A DNA stretch of 64,000 nt, from assembly GCA_018829445.1 (NCBI GenBank), contig JAHJTV010000038.1, forward strand, positions 62,001 through 126,000. Reading direction: 5' to 3'. The translations under genes and the position numbers were made by a program. The notes beneath the pieces are model-generated. The model did not search any database and had not been told where the DNA came from. It saw only the letters and a program-made list of their open reading frames with translations. Of this stretch, positions 45,584 to 54,774 are shown one piece after another. Position 1 is the first letter of the stretch. The number at the start of each line of letters is the position of its first letter. Source of the stretch: a bacterium. GTDB lineage: Bacteria; SAR324; XYD2-FULL-50-16.

Positions 45584-45976
45584 TTATTTATTCAAAGCCA
45601 GTAATTCATTAGAATACTCAGCCAACCCCAGACTCAAAGCGTTAATAGTACCCTCAAATTCATTAAAATCCAGGTTCTCGATCTGAAGAGAGTCCCTGAA
45701 TATAAGCTGTTTTCCATCTTCATCAATGACAAAAGCCCCATGAATCAAGTTGCGGTTCATCTGCAAAAGTCGAAGAAATAGTTTTTCAGACGGTTTATTT
45801 ATGGAATAAATCAATTGTTCAAACACAAGAATTGGTTCTTCACAATCGATTATCAAATTATAGATTCCTTTATCCTCATTGGAGACAACTACCAATTCCT
45901 CGCTATCATCCCGGTGGATGATATCCAAACCCAATTGTGTTGAATAATCGATGATTCTCTCAAAATTCTTGTTCAT
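45584..45976 (-). CDS. YbjN/CesT-like small protein
   Basis: The 130-residue acidic protein has alternating helices and strands. LFLRLLQMNRNLIHGAFVIDEDGKQLIFRDSLQIENLDF matches the strand-helix pattern of YbjN and CesT-like chaperone folds. It has no signal peptide. It lies immediately upstream of pspA on the same strand with a 22-bp gap. In other bacteria pspA-like genes often pair with such small proteins (for example yjfI-yjfJ in E. coli), so a regulatory or partner role is inferred. Confidence 0.65.
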   Translation of the reverse strand: MNKNFERIIDYSTQLGLDIIHRDDSEELVVVSNEDKGIYNLIIDCEEPILVFEQLIYSINKPSEKLFLRLLQMNRNLIHGAFVIDEDGKQLIFRDSLQIENLDFNEFEGTINALSLGLAEYSNELLALNK

Positions 45977-46111
45977 AAGACTGTCTCGCGTTGAAATATT
46001 AATGAGTTATATCTTAAATTGTATACAAAATACTCTCTTTTTCGAAAGCAAAATTTTTGAAATCCATGTAGATTTACTGTCCTTGGTTCATGGAATAATT
46101 CCGGATTCTTT

Positions 46112-47785
46112 TTAATACAGTCTTTTCCTTTTATTGGAAGGCAAAATATTCATTGCCTCTCTGTATTTAGCAACGGTTCTGCGTGCTACTTTGATTCCAG
46201 CATTCTCCAACAACTCATTTTTTATCTGAAGATCGGTATAAGGTTTTTTCTTTTCTTCCGAGTCAATCAATTTAAGAATATAGTCTTTTATCTTCTTGGA
46301 AGAGATGACATCACCGTCTCCCTGGTCAATTCCGCTGGTGAAAAAATATTTCAGCTCAAAGATCCCTTGTGGTGTATAAACATACTTATTGGTTGTGATG
46401 CGGCTTACCGTGGATTCATGCACCTCAATATCCTCAGCAACATCTTTGAGTACCAGGGGTTTAAGATAATCGATCCCCTTTTCGAAGAACTCATGTTGAA
46501 ATTTTAATATACTTTTAGTCACCCGATATATAGTTTTTTGTCGTTGTTCAATGCTTTTCATCAACCAATCTCCGGCTTTAACTTTTTCGAGGATATACTG
46601 GTACGTCATATCCTGTTCACCGGTTTCAGGATCTTTGGCCTGACTTGGTTCATCTTTGTTATTTTTTAAAAAACTCTGATAGTAAGGGTTTATTCTCAAT
46701 TTCGGCATGCTGTCCTGATTCATACTGACAACATATTCAGTGCCGCGTTTATAAATAAATACATCGGGAATAACATATTGGGTAACTTCACCACCAAAGG
46801 GACGTCCAGGTTTAGGTTCAAGTTCGGTGATGATCTGGTATGCTTTGACAACTTCCTGAATATCTGATTTTTGGAGGCGTGCAATTTTTTTCAAATCTTT
46901 TTGTTCCAGCAACGCCATGTTCTCTTTAATAATTTTCATTGCCAGGGAGTCTTCCAATTTCAGAATCTTTAGCTGGTTACCCAAGCACTCCTGAAGTGTT
47001 CTGGTTGCTACACCGGGTGGATCAAACTTCTGGATTTTTCTCAACACCAATTCCAAAACACCACACTGCTCATTACTCACCTGTGAAAGATCAACTTCAT
47101 CTTCGATTTCCTCATCTTCAAGATTGGGCGCTTCCTTCTTTCTCCCTTTTTTTCTCTTTTCCACCAGTCCGCGGGACTCATGATAAAGATCAAACAGTGG
47201 AATAGCTTCATTATCAATCAGGGATTCGATTTCATTCTTGAGCAGAAGCTTTTTTACCAGATTCAGCAATTGAGGGGTGGTTGCAAGCAATTCACGCAGG
47301 GAGATGGAAAGATATCCCTCTTCATCGATATTGCCAATAATATTTTCGGCAATATCAACTTCATTTTCACTCATGTTTGACATATCCAGTTGCCAAAATA
47401 GGTGATCCATGAGAGATCTTTCCATTGAAATGGTTGCCTCAAGAGGATTGGAAGAATCCTCACTCTCAATTGGACGGTTTTTAACATCCTGCATTACTCC
47501 CGCGCCGGATTCAATGTAGTTTTGCCATTCATCGTCATAGGAGAGCTGTACTTGTTCGTCAACCAGATTTGTTGCCTCATCTCCCTCATCCTGTTTTTTA
47601 TCGGGACTGTCTTCCTCGTCTTCGGTAGACATTTCTAACGTTGGGTTTTCGATAAGACTTTGATCAATCAACTCCTCCAGTTCGATCCGAGATAGCTGTA
47701 AAAGTTTAATTGCCTGTTGTAGTTGTGGGGTCATTATGAGCTGTTGGCTCATTCTCATTTCTAACCCCATTCGCATGGAAACCAT
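46112..47785 (-). CDS. rpoN: RNA polymerase sigma-54 factor
   Basis: Sigma-54 directs transcription from -24/-12 promoters and requires AAA+ activators. The 557-residue protein has the Gln/Leu-rich region I (MSQQLIMTPQLQQAIKLLQLSRIELEELI), an acidic region II, the core-binding domain, and region III with the RpoN box ARRTVAKYRE near the C-terminus. The acidic linker (about 55-75 and 215-245) is longer than in E. coli. Met1 or Met4 may be the start. No lptB or hpf gene flanks it. It stands 136 bp from the YbjN-pspA pair. Confidence 0.96.
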   Translation of the reverse strand: MVSMRMGLEMRMSQQLIMTPQLQQAIKLLQLSRIELEELIDQSLIENPTLEMSTEDEEDSPDKKQDEGDEATNLVDEQVQLSYDDEWQNYIESGAGVMQDVKNRPIESEDSSNPLEATISMERSLMDHLFWQLDMSNMSENEVDIAENIIGNIDEEGYLSISLRELLATTPQLLNLVKKLLLKNEIESLIDNEAIPLFDLYHESRGLVEKRKKGRKKEAPNLEDEEIEDEVDLSQVSNEQCGVLELVLRKIQKFDPPGVATRTLQECLGNQLKILKLEDSLAMKIIKENMALLEQKDLKKIARLQKSDIQEVVKAYQIITELEPKPGRPFGGEVTQYVIPDVFIYKRGTEYVVSMNQDSMPKLRINPYYQSFLKNNKDEPSQAKDPETGEQDMTYQYILEKVKAGDWLMKSIEQRQKTIYRVTKSILKFQHEFFEKGIDYLKPLVLKDVAEDIEVHESTVSRITTNKYVYTPQGIFELKYFFTSGIDQGDGDVISSKKIKDYILKLIDSEEKKKPYTDLQIKNELLENAGIKVARRTVAKYREAMNILPSNKRKRLY

Positions 47786-48096
47786 GATTTAACTTTTTTT
47801 AATGTGCTTACTATTATTGGTGAAGTTTATGATTTTAATTGGAACGATTCCGCTAAAATCTAACGACGCTTATTGTCTATTAATAACATGATCTATAACT
47901 GTAAAACAACAATTTGTCAAAATCTGCATAAGATATTTTGCATGATAAAACGTGGTTTTTTTAAAGAGAAGCCATTGAGCTTTATATCAATTCTTTTCAG
48001 TTGATTTTAAATCTCCCAGGTTCTCATAACAAGCCGGTGGAAAAAACCAATTATAATACTAATTATCAATAGAATAGAAGTTTGATACCCTTAATG

Positions 48097-48116
48097 CGAT
48101 CTGATTTTACAGATCG
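48097..48116. repeat. 7-bp inverted repeat upstream of hisD
   Basis: CGATCTG (48097-48103) and CAGATCG (48110-48116) are exact inverted repeats with a 6-nt spacer. The size and spacing fit either a small hairpin or an operator half-site pair. It lies 235 bp before hisD. Confidence 0.4.
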
Positions 48117-48256
48117 TCATTACCGTTTATACCATCCCAAATTTACAAAACTCAGGGAAAATAGTGAATTCGGCTCATTGCAATAAACCTGAGACGCTGA
48201 TAATTTTATCGGAGCAATAATAAAACTTGACAAGTTACGATACAATGGCACCCAAG

Positions 48257-48323
48257 AAAAGTTTTTTCAAAATGGGAGGACATGAACTGTTGTCACATGT
48301 ATCTTTATTTGGAAAAAACTTTT
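48257..48323 (+). promoter_or_regulatory. Inverted repeat in the hisD leader
   Basis: AAAAGTTTTTTC (48257-48268) is the exact complement of GAAAAAACTTTT (48312-48323). In a hisD leader transcript this 12-bp stem would enclose 43 nt that include GGGAGGA and the start of an 18-codon frame. The stem is all A-U except for two G-C pairs, so it is not strong. Confidence 0.4.
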
Positions 48324-48338
48324 TTGGACAACTATTAA
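48282..48338 (+). CDS. Possible 18-codon leader peptide before hisD
   Basis: A short frame starts at ATG 48282, directly after GGGAGGA, and ends with TAA 48336-48338. It has 18 codons with one His and two Cys and lies in the same frame as hisD, 12 bp before its ATG. It has no His-codon run, so a classical his attenuator is unlikely. Translation coupling to hisD, whose own GGAAAGGA abuts its ATG, is possible. Confidence 0.3.
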   Translation: MNCCHMYLYLEKTFLDNY

Positions 48339-48350
48339 AAATGGAAAGGA

Positions 48351-49634
48351 ATGACCCTGATTAAAGTCGAAAATCTATCGGAATACCGATTCTTAAAAAA
48401 AGATTCGCTTGAAAAAGACACTCAATTGCAGAAAAGTGTTTCTGAGATTTTGTTAACCGTTCAAAAAAACGGTGACAAATCACTGTATGACTATAGTAAA
48501 AAGTTCGATAAGGTTGATATTCCCGCTATTTTGGTGCCAATTGACCGTTTAAGAGAAGCAGAAAAAAAAATCAGTTCGTCAGTTCGCAAGATTTTTGAAG
48601 GCGCAATAGATAATATCAAAGTATTCCATAACCAGCAGACACAGAAAAGCTGGCAATTACATTATGAGGATGGCACCAAATTGGGAGAAAAGGTAACTCC
48701 CTTGGACAGGGTCGGCATTTATGTCCCGGGTGGAAAGGCTTTTTATCCCTCAACCATGATCATGAATACAATTCCCGCAGTTTTGGCAGGTGTTCCTTCT
48801 ATTATTATTGCTTCGCCACCATGCGAAAACGGGCTGCCTCATGAACTTGTATTGGCTATCTGCTCCATGTTGAATATCAGAGAAGTAATTGCAGTGGGAG
48901 GCGCACAGGCTATCGCTGCATTGGCTTTCGGAACAGAATCCATACGGGCGGTTTGCAAAATCACCGGGCCGGGGAATCGTTTTGTCGCTGAAGCAAAAAG
49001 GCAGGTTTTTGGAAAGGTTGGCATAGATTCCATCGCCGGTCCTAGCGAGATAGTCATTTTGCATGATGATCCAAGTATTCCTGATGAGTATTTGGCCAGG
49101 GATTTGCTTACACAAGCTGAACACGACGAAGATGCTACTGCCATTTTAATTACTAACCAGGAACATTCAGCCAGAAACGTTCAAAAGCTTATAAATGATT
49201 TGGTACCTACGCTACCCAGAAAAGAGATTATTACAAAATCATTGATAGCTAATGGTAAAATAATCCTGGTTGAAAAAATTGAAGATGGAATCGAATTTGT
49301 GAACACATTCGCTCCCGAACACCTGGAATTGATGGTCCAAAACCTCACTATCGTTGAGAAAATAAAAAATGCTGGCGCTATCTTTATCGGAAGATGGTCA
49401 TCTGAAACCATTGGAGATTATTATGCCGGGCCAAATCACACAATACCGACATCCGGAGCAGCCAGGTATGGATCTCCCCTATCGGTTAGGGACTTTCAGA
49501 AGCATTCCTCAATAATTGAATATTCCAAATCAAGACTGATGAGTGAATTGAACCAAATTTCCGAATTTGCGAAATTGGAGGGTCTTTTTGCTCATGCAGA
49601 AGCTGTACTAACAAGAAGATCTGAGGAGAGTTGA
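48351..49634 (+). CDS. hisD: Histidinol dehydrogenase
   Basis: HisD oxidises histidinol to histidine in two NAD-dependent steps. The 427-residue protein has LDRVGIYVPGGKAFYPSTMIM, VGGAQAIAALAFGT, KITGPGNRFVAEAKRQVFG, DSIAGPSEI and AEHDEDATA, with GPNHTIPTSGAAR near the end. These are all diagnostic, and the zinc-binding His/Asp residues are present. The ATG directly follows GGAAAGGA, which is unusually close for a ribosome-binding site. The next gene is hisB, 3 bp away; the rest of the his pathway is elsewhere. Confidence 0.97.
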   Translation: MTLIKVENLSEYRFLKKDSLEKDTQLQKSVSEILLTVQKNGDKSLYDYSKKFDKVDIPAILVPIDRLREAEKKISSSVRKIFEGAIDNIKVFHNQQTQKSWQLHYEDGTKLGEKVTPLDRVGIYVPGGKAFYPSTMIMNTIPAVLAGVPSIIIASPPCENGLPHELVLAICSMLNIREVIAVGGAQAIAALAFGTESIRAVCKITGPGNRFVAEAKRQVFGKVGIDSIAGPSEIVILHDDPSIPDEYLARDLLTQAEHDEDATAILITNQEHSARNVQKLINDLVPTLPRKEIITKSLIANGKIILVEKIEDGIEFVNTFAPEHLELMVQNLTIVEKIKNAGAIFIGRWSSETIGDYYAGPNHTIPTSGAARYGSPLSVRDFQKHSSIIEYSKSRLMSELNQISEFAKLEGLFAHAEAVLTRRSEES

Positions 49635-49637
49635 TTA

Positions 49638-50219
49638 ATGAAAAGACAAGTTGCATTTGAAAGAAACACAAAAGAGACTCAAATTAAGGGTAATCTCCTG
49701 ATTGATGGCAAAGGAATCGCAAAAATTGATACGGGAATTGGATTTCTTGATCATATGTTGGAACTTTTTTCCTTTCATTCGAGTATTGATCTAAACCTGA
49801 AATGCAAGGGCGATTTGAAAGTCTGTGCTCATCATTCTATTGAAGACATCGCGATCAGTTTAGGATCAGCTTTCAATAAGGCATTGGGAGAAAGAGTGGG
49901 AATTACCAGATATGCAACCTGTTACTTACCGATGGATGAAACATTAACACGAACTTCCATTGACATTTCCGGGAGACCTTATCACGTGTTTATCGGTGGG
50001 TTTTCCAACCAACAGGTTGGGATACTGCCAACGGAAATGATTAAACACTTTTTTTATTCATTTTGTATGGAAGCAAAATTGACTCTTCACCAGGAAATTA
50101 TGTATGGTGAAAACGATCATCATAAATCGGAATCTCTGTTCAAAGGATTTGCCAAATGCCTGGCAAAATCAGTTGTAATAGAATCCGATAAAATACCTTC
50201 CACAAAGGGTCAACTTTAA
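49638..50219 (+). CDS. hisB: Imidazoleglycerol-phosphate dehydratase
   Basis: This monofunctional enzyme dehydrates imidazoleglycerol phosphate in histidine synthesis. The 193 residues include the metal-binding motifs GFLDHMLELFSFHS, CAHHSIEDIAI and DHHKSESLFK. There is no fused histidinol-phosphatase domain, unlike the enterobacterial form. Its ribosome-binding site (GAGGAG) lies inside the end of hisD, so the two are translationally linked. Confidence 0.97.
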   Translation: MKRQVAFERNTKETQIKGNLLIDGKGIAKIDTGIGFLDHMLELFSFHSSIDLNLKCKGDLKVCAHHSIEDIAISLGSAFNKALGERVGITRYATCYLPMDETLTRTSIDISGRPYHVFIGGFSNQQVGILPTEMIKHFFYSFCMEAKLTLHQEIMYGENDHHKSESLFKGFAKCLAKSVVIESDKIPSTKGQL

Positions 50220-50258
50220 TTCTGTAAAAATGTAATAACTTTTTTGAACGTTAAAACC

Positions 50259-50858
50259 ATGCGATTAAAAACAATAACAAGAATTTTTCTGCCCCTGTTG
50301 CTATTGACCATTTTAACACCATTCCTGTTTGCGGCAAACAACGATCATTTGTTGATCGGGCAGGAGGCTCCAATAATAACAGGGAAAAAAGCAGTCGGCA
50401 AGGGGTTGTTATCGTTAACTAAATTAATGTCAGATCTTGGTTACAAAAAAGATAAAAATGGAAAGTTCGTTGAAAAAAACGGGAAGTATGTTTTCGAAAT
50501 GGTGAGAAACGTGGTTGTATTAAATTTCTTTTCCACAACTTGTATTCCCTGTATGCAAGAGATTCCGACCTATAATCGGTTGGCCGAAAAGTATAAAGAT
50601 CAACCGGTAAATATGATCTATGTTAATATCGATCCGGATTCGGACCCTTTAGACATGCAGCTGTTTATTGCTCGCAAACAGATCAAAGTACCGATGATGC
50701 TGCCGAACCAAAAAGATGCGATCAAAAAATATGATGCCTATCGATTACCCAGGATGGTGATTATCAACAAAGATCGAAAGATAGAGCATATCATTAACGG
50801 CTTTAATGAGAATCTTGAAACGGAAATCAGTACCATCGTGGACAGGTTACTTCAATGA
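50259..50858 (+). CDS. TlpA/ResA-like exported thioredoxin
   Basis: This is a periplasmic thiol-disulfide protein of 199 residues from the ATG at 50259 (the frame opens 5 codons earlier with TTG). The signal segment is IFLPLLLLTILTPFLFA. The active site is CIPC (Cys95, Cys98) within NFFSTTCIPCMQEIP, and a typical cis-Pro RLPRMVIINKD follows. Such proteins reduce cytochrome c apoproteins or other disulfides; no cytochrome maturation genes are nearby. It follows hisB on the same strand by 39 bp and ends at a bidirectional terminator. Confidence 0.88.
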   Translation: MRLKTITRIFLPLLLLTILTPFLFAANNDHLLIGQEAPIITGKKAVGKGLLSLTKLMSDLGYKKDKNGKFVEKNGKYVFEMVRNVVVLNFFSTTCIPCMQEIPTYNRLAEKYKDQPVNMIYVNIDPDSDPLDMQLFIARKQIKVPMMLPNQKDAIKKYDAYRLPRMVIINKDRKIEHIINGFNENLETEISTIVDRLLQ

Positions 50859-50861
50859 GAT

Positions 50862-50900
50862 AAAAAGCGAAATTGGAAACGTGCATCCATTTCGCTTTTT
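50862..50900. terminator. Bidirectional intrinsic terminator
   Basis: AAAAAGCGAAAT (50862-50873) and ATTTCGCTTTTT (50889-50900) form a perfect 12-bp stem with a 15-nt loop. A-runs and T-runs on both sides give a U-tract in either direction. It serves the convergent thioredoxin and alaS genes. Confidence 0.88.
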
Positions 50901-50911
50901 TCATTTACTCA

Positions 50912-53566
50912 TCAAGCGACCAGCATCTTTTTAAAATCCTCTGTCAGTTGCTCCCAACCTGATGGCTTGCTGCCACCACATTGAGCCATGTTTGGGCTAC
51001 CTCCCCCACGTGCCTCAATTAAAGGTGAAAGCTCTTTTATAATAGAACCGGCGTTAATTCTCGCTACCAGATCCCTGGAAACCGAAAGCACAACCGATAT
51101 TTTGTCAGGTTCCGGATTATTACTCAGTAATACAACTCCAGATTTCAAGGATTTCAGCAGTATACCGGAATGAGATTTTAAATCGATATCGGGACCAGTC
51201 TGCATGATTAAGACATTCATTTCGCTTATTTTCTCAACGTTGTTGAGTGACTTCTCCGCTGCCGTTTCCTGAATCTCTTTCCTTAAATGCTCAATCTGTT
51301 TTTCCTTCTCTTTAACCTGCGAGATGACCTGCTCAACTCTGTTACCAACTTCGGAAAGGGGCACTTTTAATTTTTGAGAAATCCCTTCCAAAATACCAAG
51401 ATTTTCCTGAATATATTTTATGGCAATAGATCCGGTTATGGCTTCAATTCTCCGAATTCCTGCAGCTATGCTTTCTTCAGAGACAATCTTCAACAGCCCA
51501 ATATTTCCGGTTTTACCGGTATGGCAACCGCCACACAGTTCTTTACTTGACGAACCGGAAGTCACTACCCTGACATGATCACCATATTTCTCACCAAATA
51601 TTGCCATTGCACCGGATTTTACAGCCTTATCGAATTCCATTTCTTCAGCAAATACCGACTCATTATCCCTGACTCGTTGATTGATTATGGTTTCAATATC
51701 AGTTATTTGCGAAGTGGTAACCGGTGCATAGTGACTAAAATCAAATCTCAATTTCTCCGAGTTAACCAGGGAACCGGCCTGTTTGACATGATCTCCCAAA
51801 ACTGTTCTTAAGGCTGCTTGTAGCAGATGGGTTGCAGTATGATTCACTTCGGTTGCCAGTCTTTTTGCTTTTGAAACAGTAGCCAGAACACTTTTATTTG
51901 AACCGATCTTGACAGAGTCAACTGTTGTTGAGGTGATCTCACCAGAAACAAAAATCAGCCCTGCCACAGGACTTTGTGTGTCTTTAACAACCATTCGAAA
52001 TTCATCACACGATATCTCACCTTTATCACCTACCTGCCCTCCGGACTCGGCGTAGAAAGGTGTTTCAGAAAGAAGAACCTCTACCTGGTCATCAACTGAC
52101 AACTGATCGACTCTTGCTCCGTCTTTTAAAACAGCTTTAATACTGGTTTCAACTTCCAGAGTCTGATAACCGATAAATCGATTTCCCAATCCCTCTGAAA
52201 GCAAATCCAAATACACCTGGTTGACTTTCAGATCTATCTTCTTGGTACCTTGATCTGCTTTAGCCCGCTGTCTTTGTTCCTCCATGCTTTGTTCAAACTG
52301 CGTTTTGTCATAAGTCAAACCATGGTCCTGTAATATATCATCCGCAAGATCGGCTGGAAATCCGTAGGTGTCATATAACTTGAAGATCTCGCTGCCATCA
52401 ACCAGATTGGTATCTTTGTTTTTATAGGTTTCCAGCAACTCATCCAGAATCTTCATTCCGTGATTCAAAGTTGCACTGAACCGTTTTTCTTCCTGCTCCA
52501 GCAGGATTTTTATATAGTCTTTGTTCTCTTCTATCTCTGGATAAGCGTCTGACATCATGGGAACAAAAACATCGACCAATTCTGAGTAAAATCCGGGATG
52601 ATATCCCAGTTCTTTGCCATGTCTTGCTGCTCTTCTGATTATTCGTCGCATGACATACCCTCTGCCTTCGTTGGACGGAATAACCCCATCTGAGATCAGA
52701 AAAACCGAAGCCCTGATATGATCCGCAATTACCCTGGCTGAAACTTCGATCTCTGCTTCATCTCCTTTCGGATTGGGAGCGTTTTCTTTCACATGTTTAA
52801 CCAATCCGCTCAGAAGGTCGGACTCATAATTGGATTTGAATTTTTGAATTACCGAAGCAATTCTTTCAATCCCCATTCCTGTATCAATACTCGGATTGGG
52901 CAAAGCAACTCTGCCGCCATCCTGCTCCTGGTTATACTGCATAAAAACAAGGTTCCAGACTTCCAGGTAGGTGCCATCATCATCCTCAAGGGCTTGTTGG
53001 ACTGACTTTCCTTCTGGAAGAGGATTTAACTGAAAATGGATCTCAGAACAGGGCCCGCAAGGTCCGACATCCCCCATGGACCAAAAATTTTCTTTCTCTC
53101 CGAGTTGTCCGATTTTTTCAGCAGGAATACCAATTATTTTGTTCCAGATATCAAACGCTTCCTGATCATCTTCAAAAACCGAAACCACCAGCGCATCTTC
53201 GGGGATATTCAATACAACGGTCAAATACTCCCAAGCATATTCAATTGCTTCCTTTTTAAAGTAATCACCAAACGAGAAATTACCAAGCATTTCGAAAAAG
53301 GTATGGTGCCTGTCGGTTCTTCCCACATTTTCCAAATCATTATGTTTTCCTCCCGCCCGCATCACCTTTTGTGAAGTGACCGCTCGTTTAAATTCAGGTA
53401 CCTGATTGCCCAGAAAATAGTCCTTGAATTGATTCATCCCGGCGTTTGTAAATAAGATTGTCGGGTCATTGTGGGGAACCAGGGAAGAGCTCCTAACATG
53501 CTTGTGACCTTTGCTTTCAAAAAACTCGATAAATGATTTTCTTAATTCGTTGCCTGTCAGGGCCAT
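50912..53566 (-). CDS. alaS: Alanyl-tRNA synthetase
   Basis: AlaS charges tRNA-Ala and edits mischarged Ser/Gly. The 884-residue protein has the class II aminoacylation core (FTNAGMNQFKDYFLG, QKVMRAGGKHNDLENVG, GRGYVMRRIIRRA). The editing domain has its zinc ligands in EVNHTATHLLQAAL and CGGCHTG. The C-terminal C-Ala domain includes GGGSPNMAQCGG. Length is normal. GGAG lies before the ATG at 53566. It is convergent with the thioredoxin gene and divergent from gmhB. Confidence 0.97.
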   Translation of the reverse strand: MALTGNELRKSFIEFFESKGHKHVRSSSLVPHNDPTILFTNAGMNQFKDYFLGNQVPEFKRAVTSQKVMRAGGKHNDLENVGRTDRHHTFFEMLGNFSFGDYFKKEAIEYAWEYLTVVLNIPEDALVVSVFEDDQEAFDIWNKIIGIPAEKIGQLGEKENFWSMGDVGPCGPCSEIHFQLNPLPEGKSVQQALEDDDGTYLEVWNLVFMQYNQEQDGGRVALPNPSIDTGMGIERIASVIQKFKSNYESDLLSGLVKHVKENAPNPKGDEAEIEVSARVIADHIRASVFLISDGVIPSNEGRGYVMRRIIRRAARHGKELGYHPGFYSELVDVFVPMMSDAYPEIEENKDYIKILLEQEEKRFSATLNHGMKILDELLETYKNKDTNLVDGSEIFKLYDTYGFPADLADDILQDHGLTYDKTQFEQSMEEQRQRAKADQGTKKIDLKVNQVYLDLLSEGLGNRFIGYQTLEVETSIKAVLKDGARVDQLSVDDQVEVLLSETPFYAESGGQVGDKGEISCDEFRMVVKDTQSPVAGLIFVSGEITSTTVDSVKIGSNKSVLATVSKAKRLATEVNHTATHLLQAALRTVLGDHVKQAGSLVNSEKLRFDFSHYAPVTTSQITDIETIINQRVRDNESVFAEEMEFDKAVKSGAMAIFGEKYGDHVRVVTSGSSSKELCGGCHTGKTGNIGLLKIVSEESIAAGIRRIEAITGSIAIKYIQENLGILEGISQKLKVPLSEVGNRVEQVISQVKEKEKQIEHLRKEIQETAAEKSLNNVEKISEMNVLIMQTGPDIDLKSHSGILLKSLKSGVVLLSNNPEPDKISVVLSVSRDLVARINAGSIIKELSPLIEARGGGSPNMAQCGGSKPSGWEQLTEDFKKMLVA

Positions 53567-53729
53567 GGTGACAACTCCAAATAGTTTAAGATATGTTCAG
53601 AATAGAACGACTGAATTTACGAAAGATAAATCCTTGTTGCATTATGTAAAACCAGGTAAAACTTTCTATTTATCAAAACAGATTGAATCCTTCTACTGTT
53701 AATCTTTAATTGTTACCGGGCTGATCAGT

Positions 53730-54287
53730 ATGTCAGGAGAAAACAAAGCGGTATTTTTAGATCGGGATGGTGTTCTTATTGAAGATGTGCATTATCTATC
53801 TGATCTCAAACAAGTTCAAATATTTCAGGACATTCCTCAAAATCTAATCCGTCTGAAAACCTACGGTTTCAAGCTGATAGTCATAACCAATCAATCAGGG
53901 ATTGCGAGGGGATATTTCCCGGAATCCTTCGTAAAAGAAACCCATGATTTCTTAAACCAAGCCCTGGGCTCTGTTTTGGATGCTTTTTATTACTGCCCTC
54001 ATCATATAGAAGGACAAAAGCCTTATGATCTTTCCTGCAATTGCAGAAAACCGAAGCCGGGTTTAGTGCAGCAAGCTGTTCTTGAACATCATATTGATGT
54101 AAAAAAGTCCTTTATGGTTGGAGATAAAAAAAGCGACCTCGGGCTTGCTGTTAATTCCGGGTTGTCAGGCATCTTGGTAAAAACCGGACATGGAATCGAA
54201 GAGGAAGATTCAGTTCTTTCCCTGTTCCCTGGCACGCCTATCTGCGGCTCTTTTACTGAGGCTGTTGAGCTTATTCTTGCCCGATAA
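53730..54287 (+). CDS. gmhB: D-glycero-D-manno-heptose-1,7-bisphosphate 7-phosphatase
   Basis: GmhB is a HAD-family phosphatase in the ADP-heptose pathway for the lipopolysaccharide inner core. The 185-residue protein has the DxD nucleophile motif FLDRDGVL (Asp11, Asp13), the ITNQSGIARG motif, and the zinc loop CPHH to CNCRKPKPG (Cys89, His91, Cys103, Cys105). MVGDKKSDL supplies the last catalytic motif. It stands alone on the plus strand between alaS and a convergent small gene. Confidence 0.95.
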   Translation: MSGENKAVFLDRDGVLIEDVHYLSDLKQVQIFQDIPQNLIRLKTYGFKLIVITNQSGIARGYFPESFVKETHDFLNQALGSVLDAFYYCPHHIEGQKPYDLSCNCRKPKPGLVQQAVLEHHIDVKKSFMVGDKKSDLGLAVNSGLSGILVKTGHGIEEEDSVLSLFPGTPICGSFTEAVELILAR

Positions 54288-54439
54288 TAATAAATTTCCA
54301 GTTTATCCCGATTAATAATCCAGCTGCATCCCATTGTATATCAACGATTTAACCTCAAGTTTTTTTGACTTTTGGCATAATTTCCTGTAAACGCTCCCTA
54401 AGGTCTTAATCGATTGCCGGGAAATAATAAATTTTTAAC

Positions 54440-54685
54440 TCAGGAAGTCCTGTCCGATGACTTTATATAATCATCAATGCATTGTTGACTGCAAAAATCC
54501 TTATTGTCGTGACGATGCATAATCTCTTTGCTGACAAAACCATTGCACTGATTACACTGGGTTAGATCTGTTGAATCCTTGATTTTTGGTTTGTTAAAAA
54601 AATTTTCGATGGCCACATGAATCCCGTTTTTTGCAATTTTAAAAAACAGGTATCCCAAAGCCAGAAAAATCAATATTTTAGTCAT
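54440..54685 (-). CDS. Small membrane-anchored zinc-ribbon protein, PP0621-like
   Basis: The 81-residue protein has an N-terminal membrane helix (TKILIFLALGYLFFKIA, 2-18) and a cytoplasmic tail with two Cys pairs, Cys44-x2-Cys47 and Cys65-x3-Cys69 (FCSQQC), that could bind zinc. The layout and the FCS motif match the PP0621 family of unknown role. It is divergent from gspE and convergent with gmhB. Confidence 0.7.
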   Translation of the reverse strand: MTKILIFLALGYLFFKIAKNGIHVAIENFFNKPKIKDSTDLTQCNQCNGFVSKEIMHRHDNKDFCSQQCIDDYIKSSDRTS

Positions 54686-54774
54686 GGTATTTTTCTCAGA
54701 TTTGTCTTTTAATCGGTTTCTACTATTTAATCGACTCTTTATCTTCCCATTAATTCAAAACTAAATCCAGAGCC

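Larger units (their letters stand above)
47786..48350. other. Divergent region between rpoN and hisD, 565 bp
   Basis: This AT-rich gap contains two inverted repeats and a short leader frame, listed separately. TTGACA at 48227-48232 has no clear -10 at the right spacing. I see no other gene and no recognisable riboswitch. A histidine attenuator with a run of His codons is absent. Confidence 0.5.

Noticed and set aside
48182..48350. Classical histidine attenuator
   Set aside because: The leader frame has only one His codon, and no terminator/antiterminator pair is evident.
53511..53702. 63-codon plus-strand frame between alaS and gmhB
   Set aside because: It begins inside alaS on the other strand and has no ribosome-binding site.
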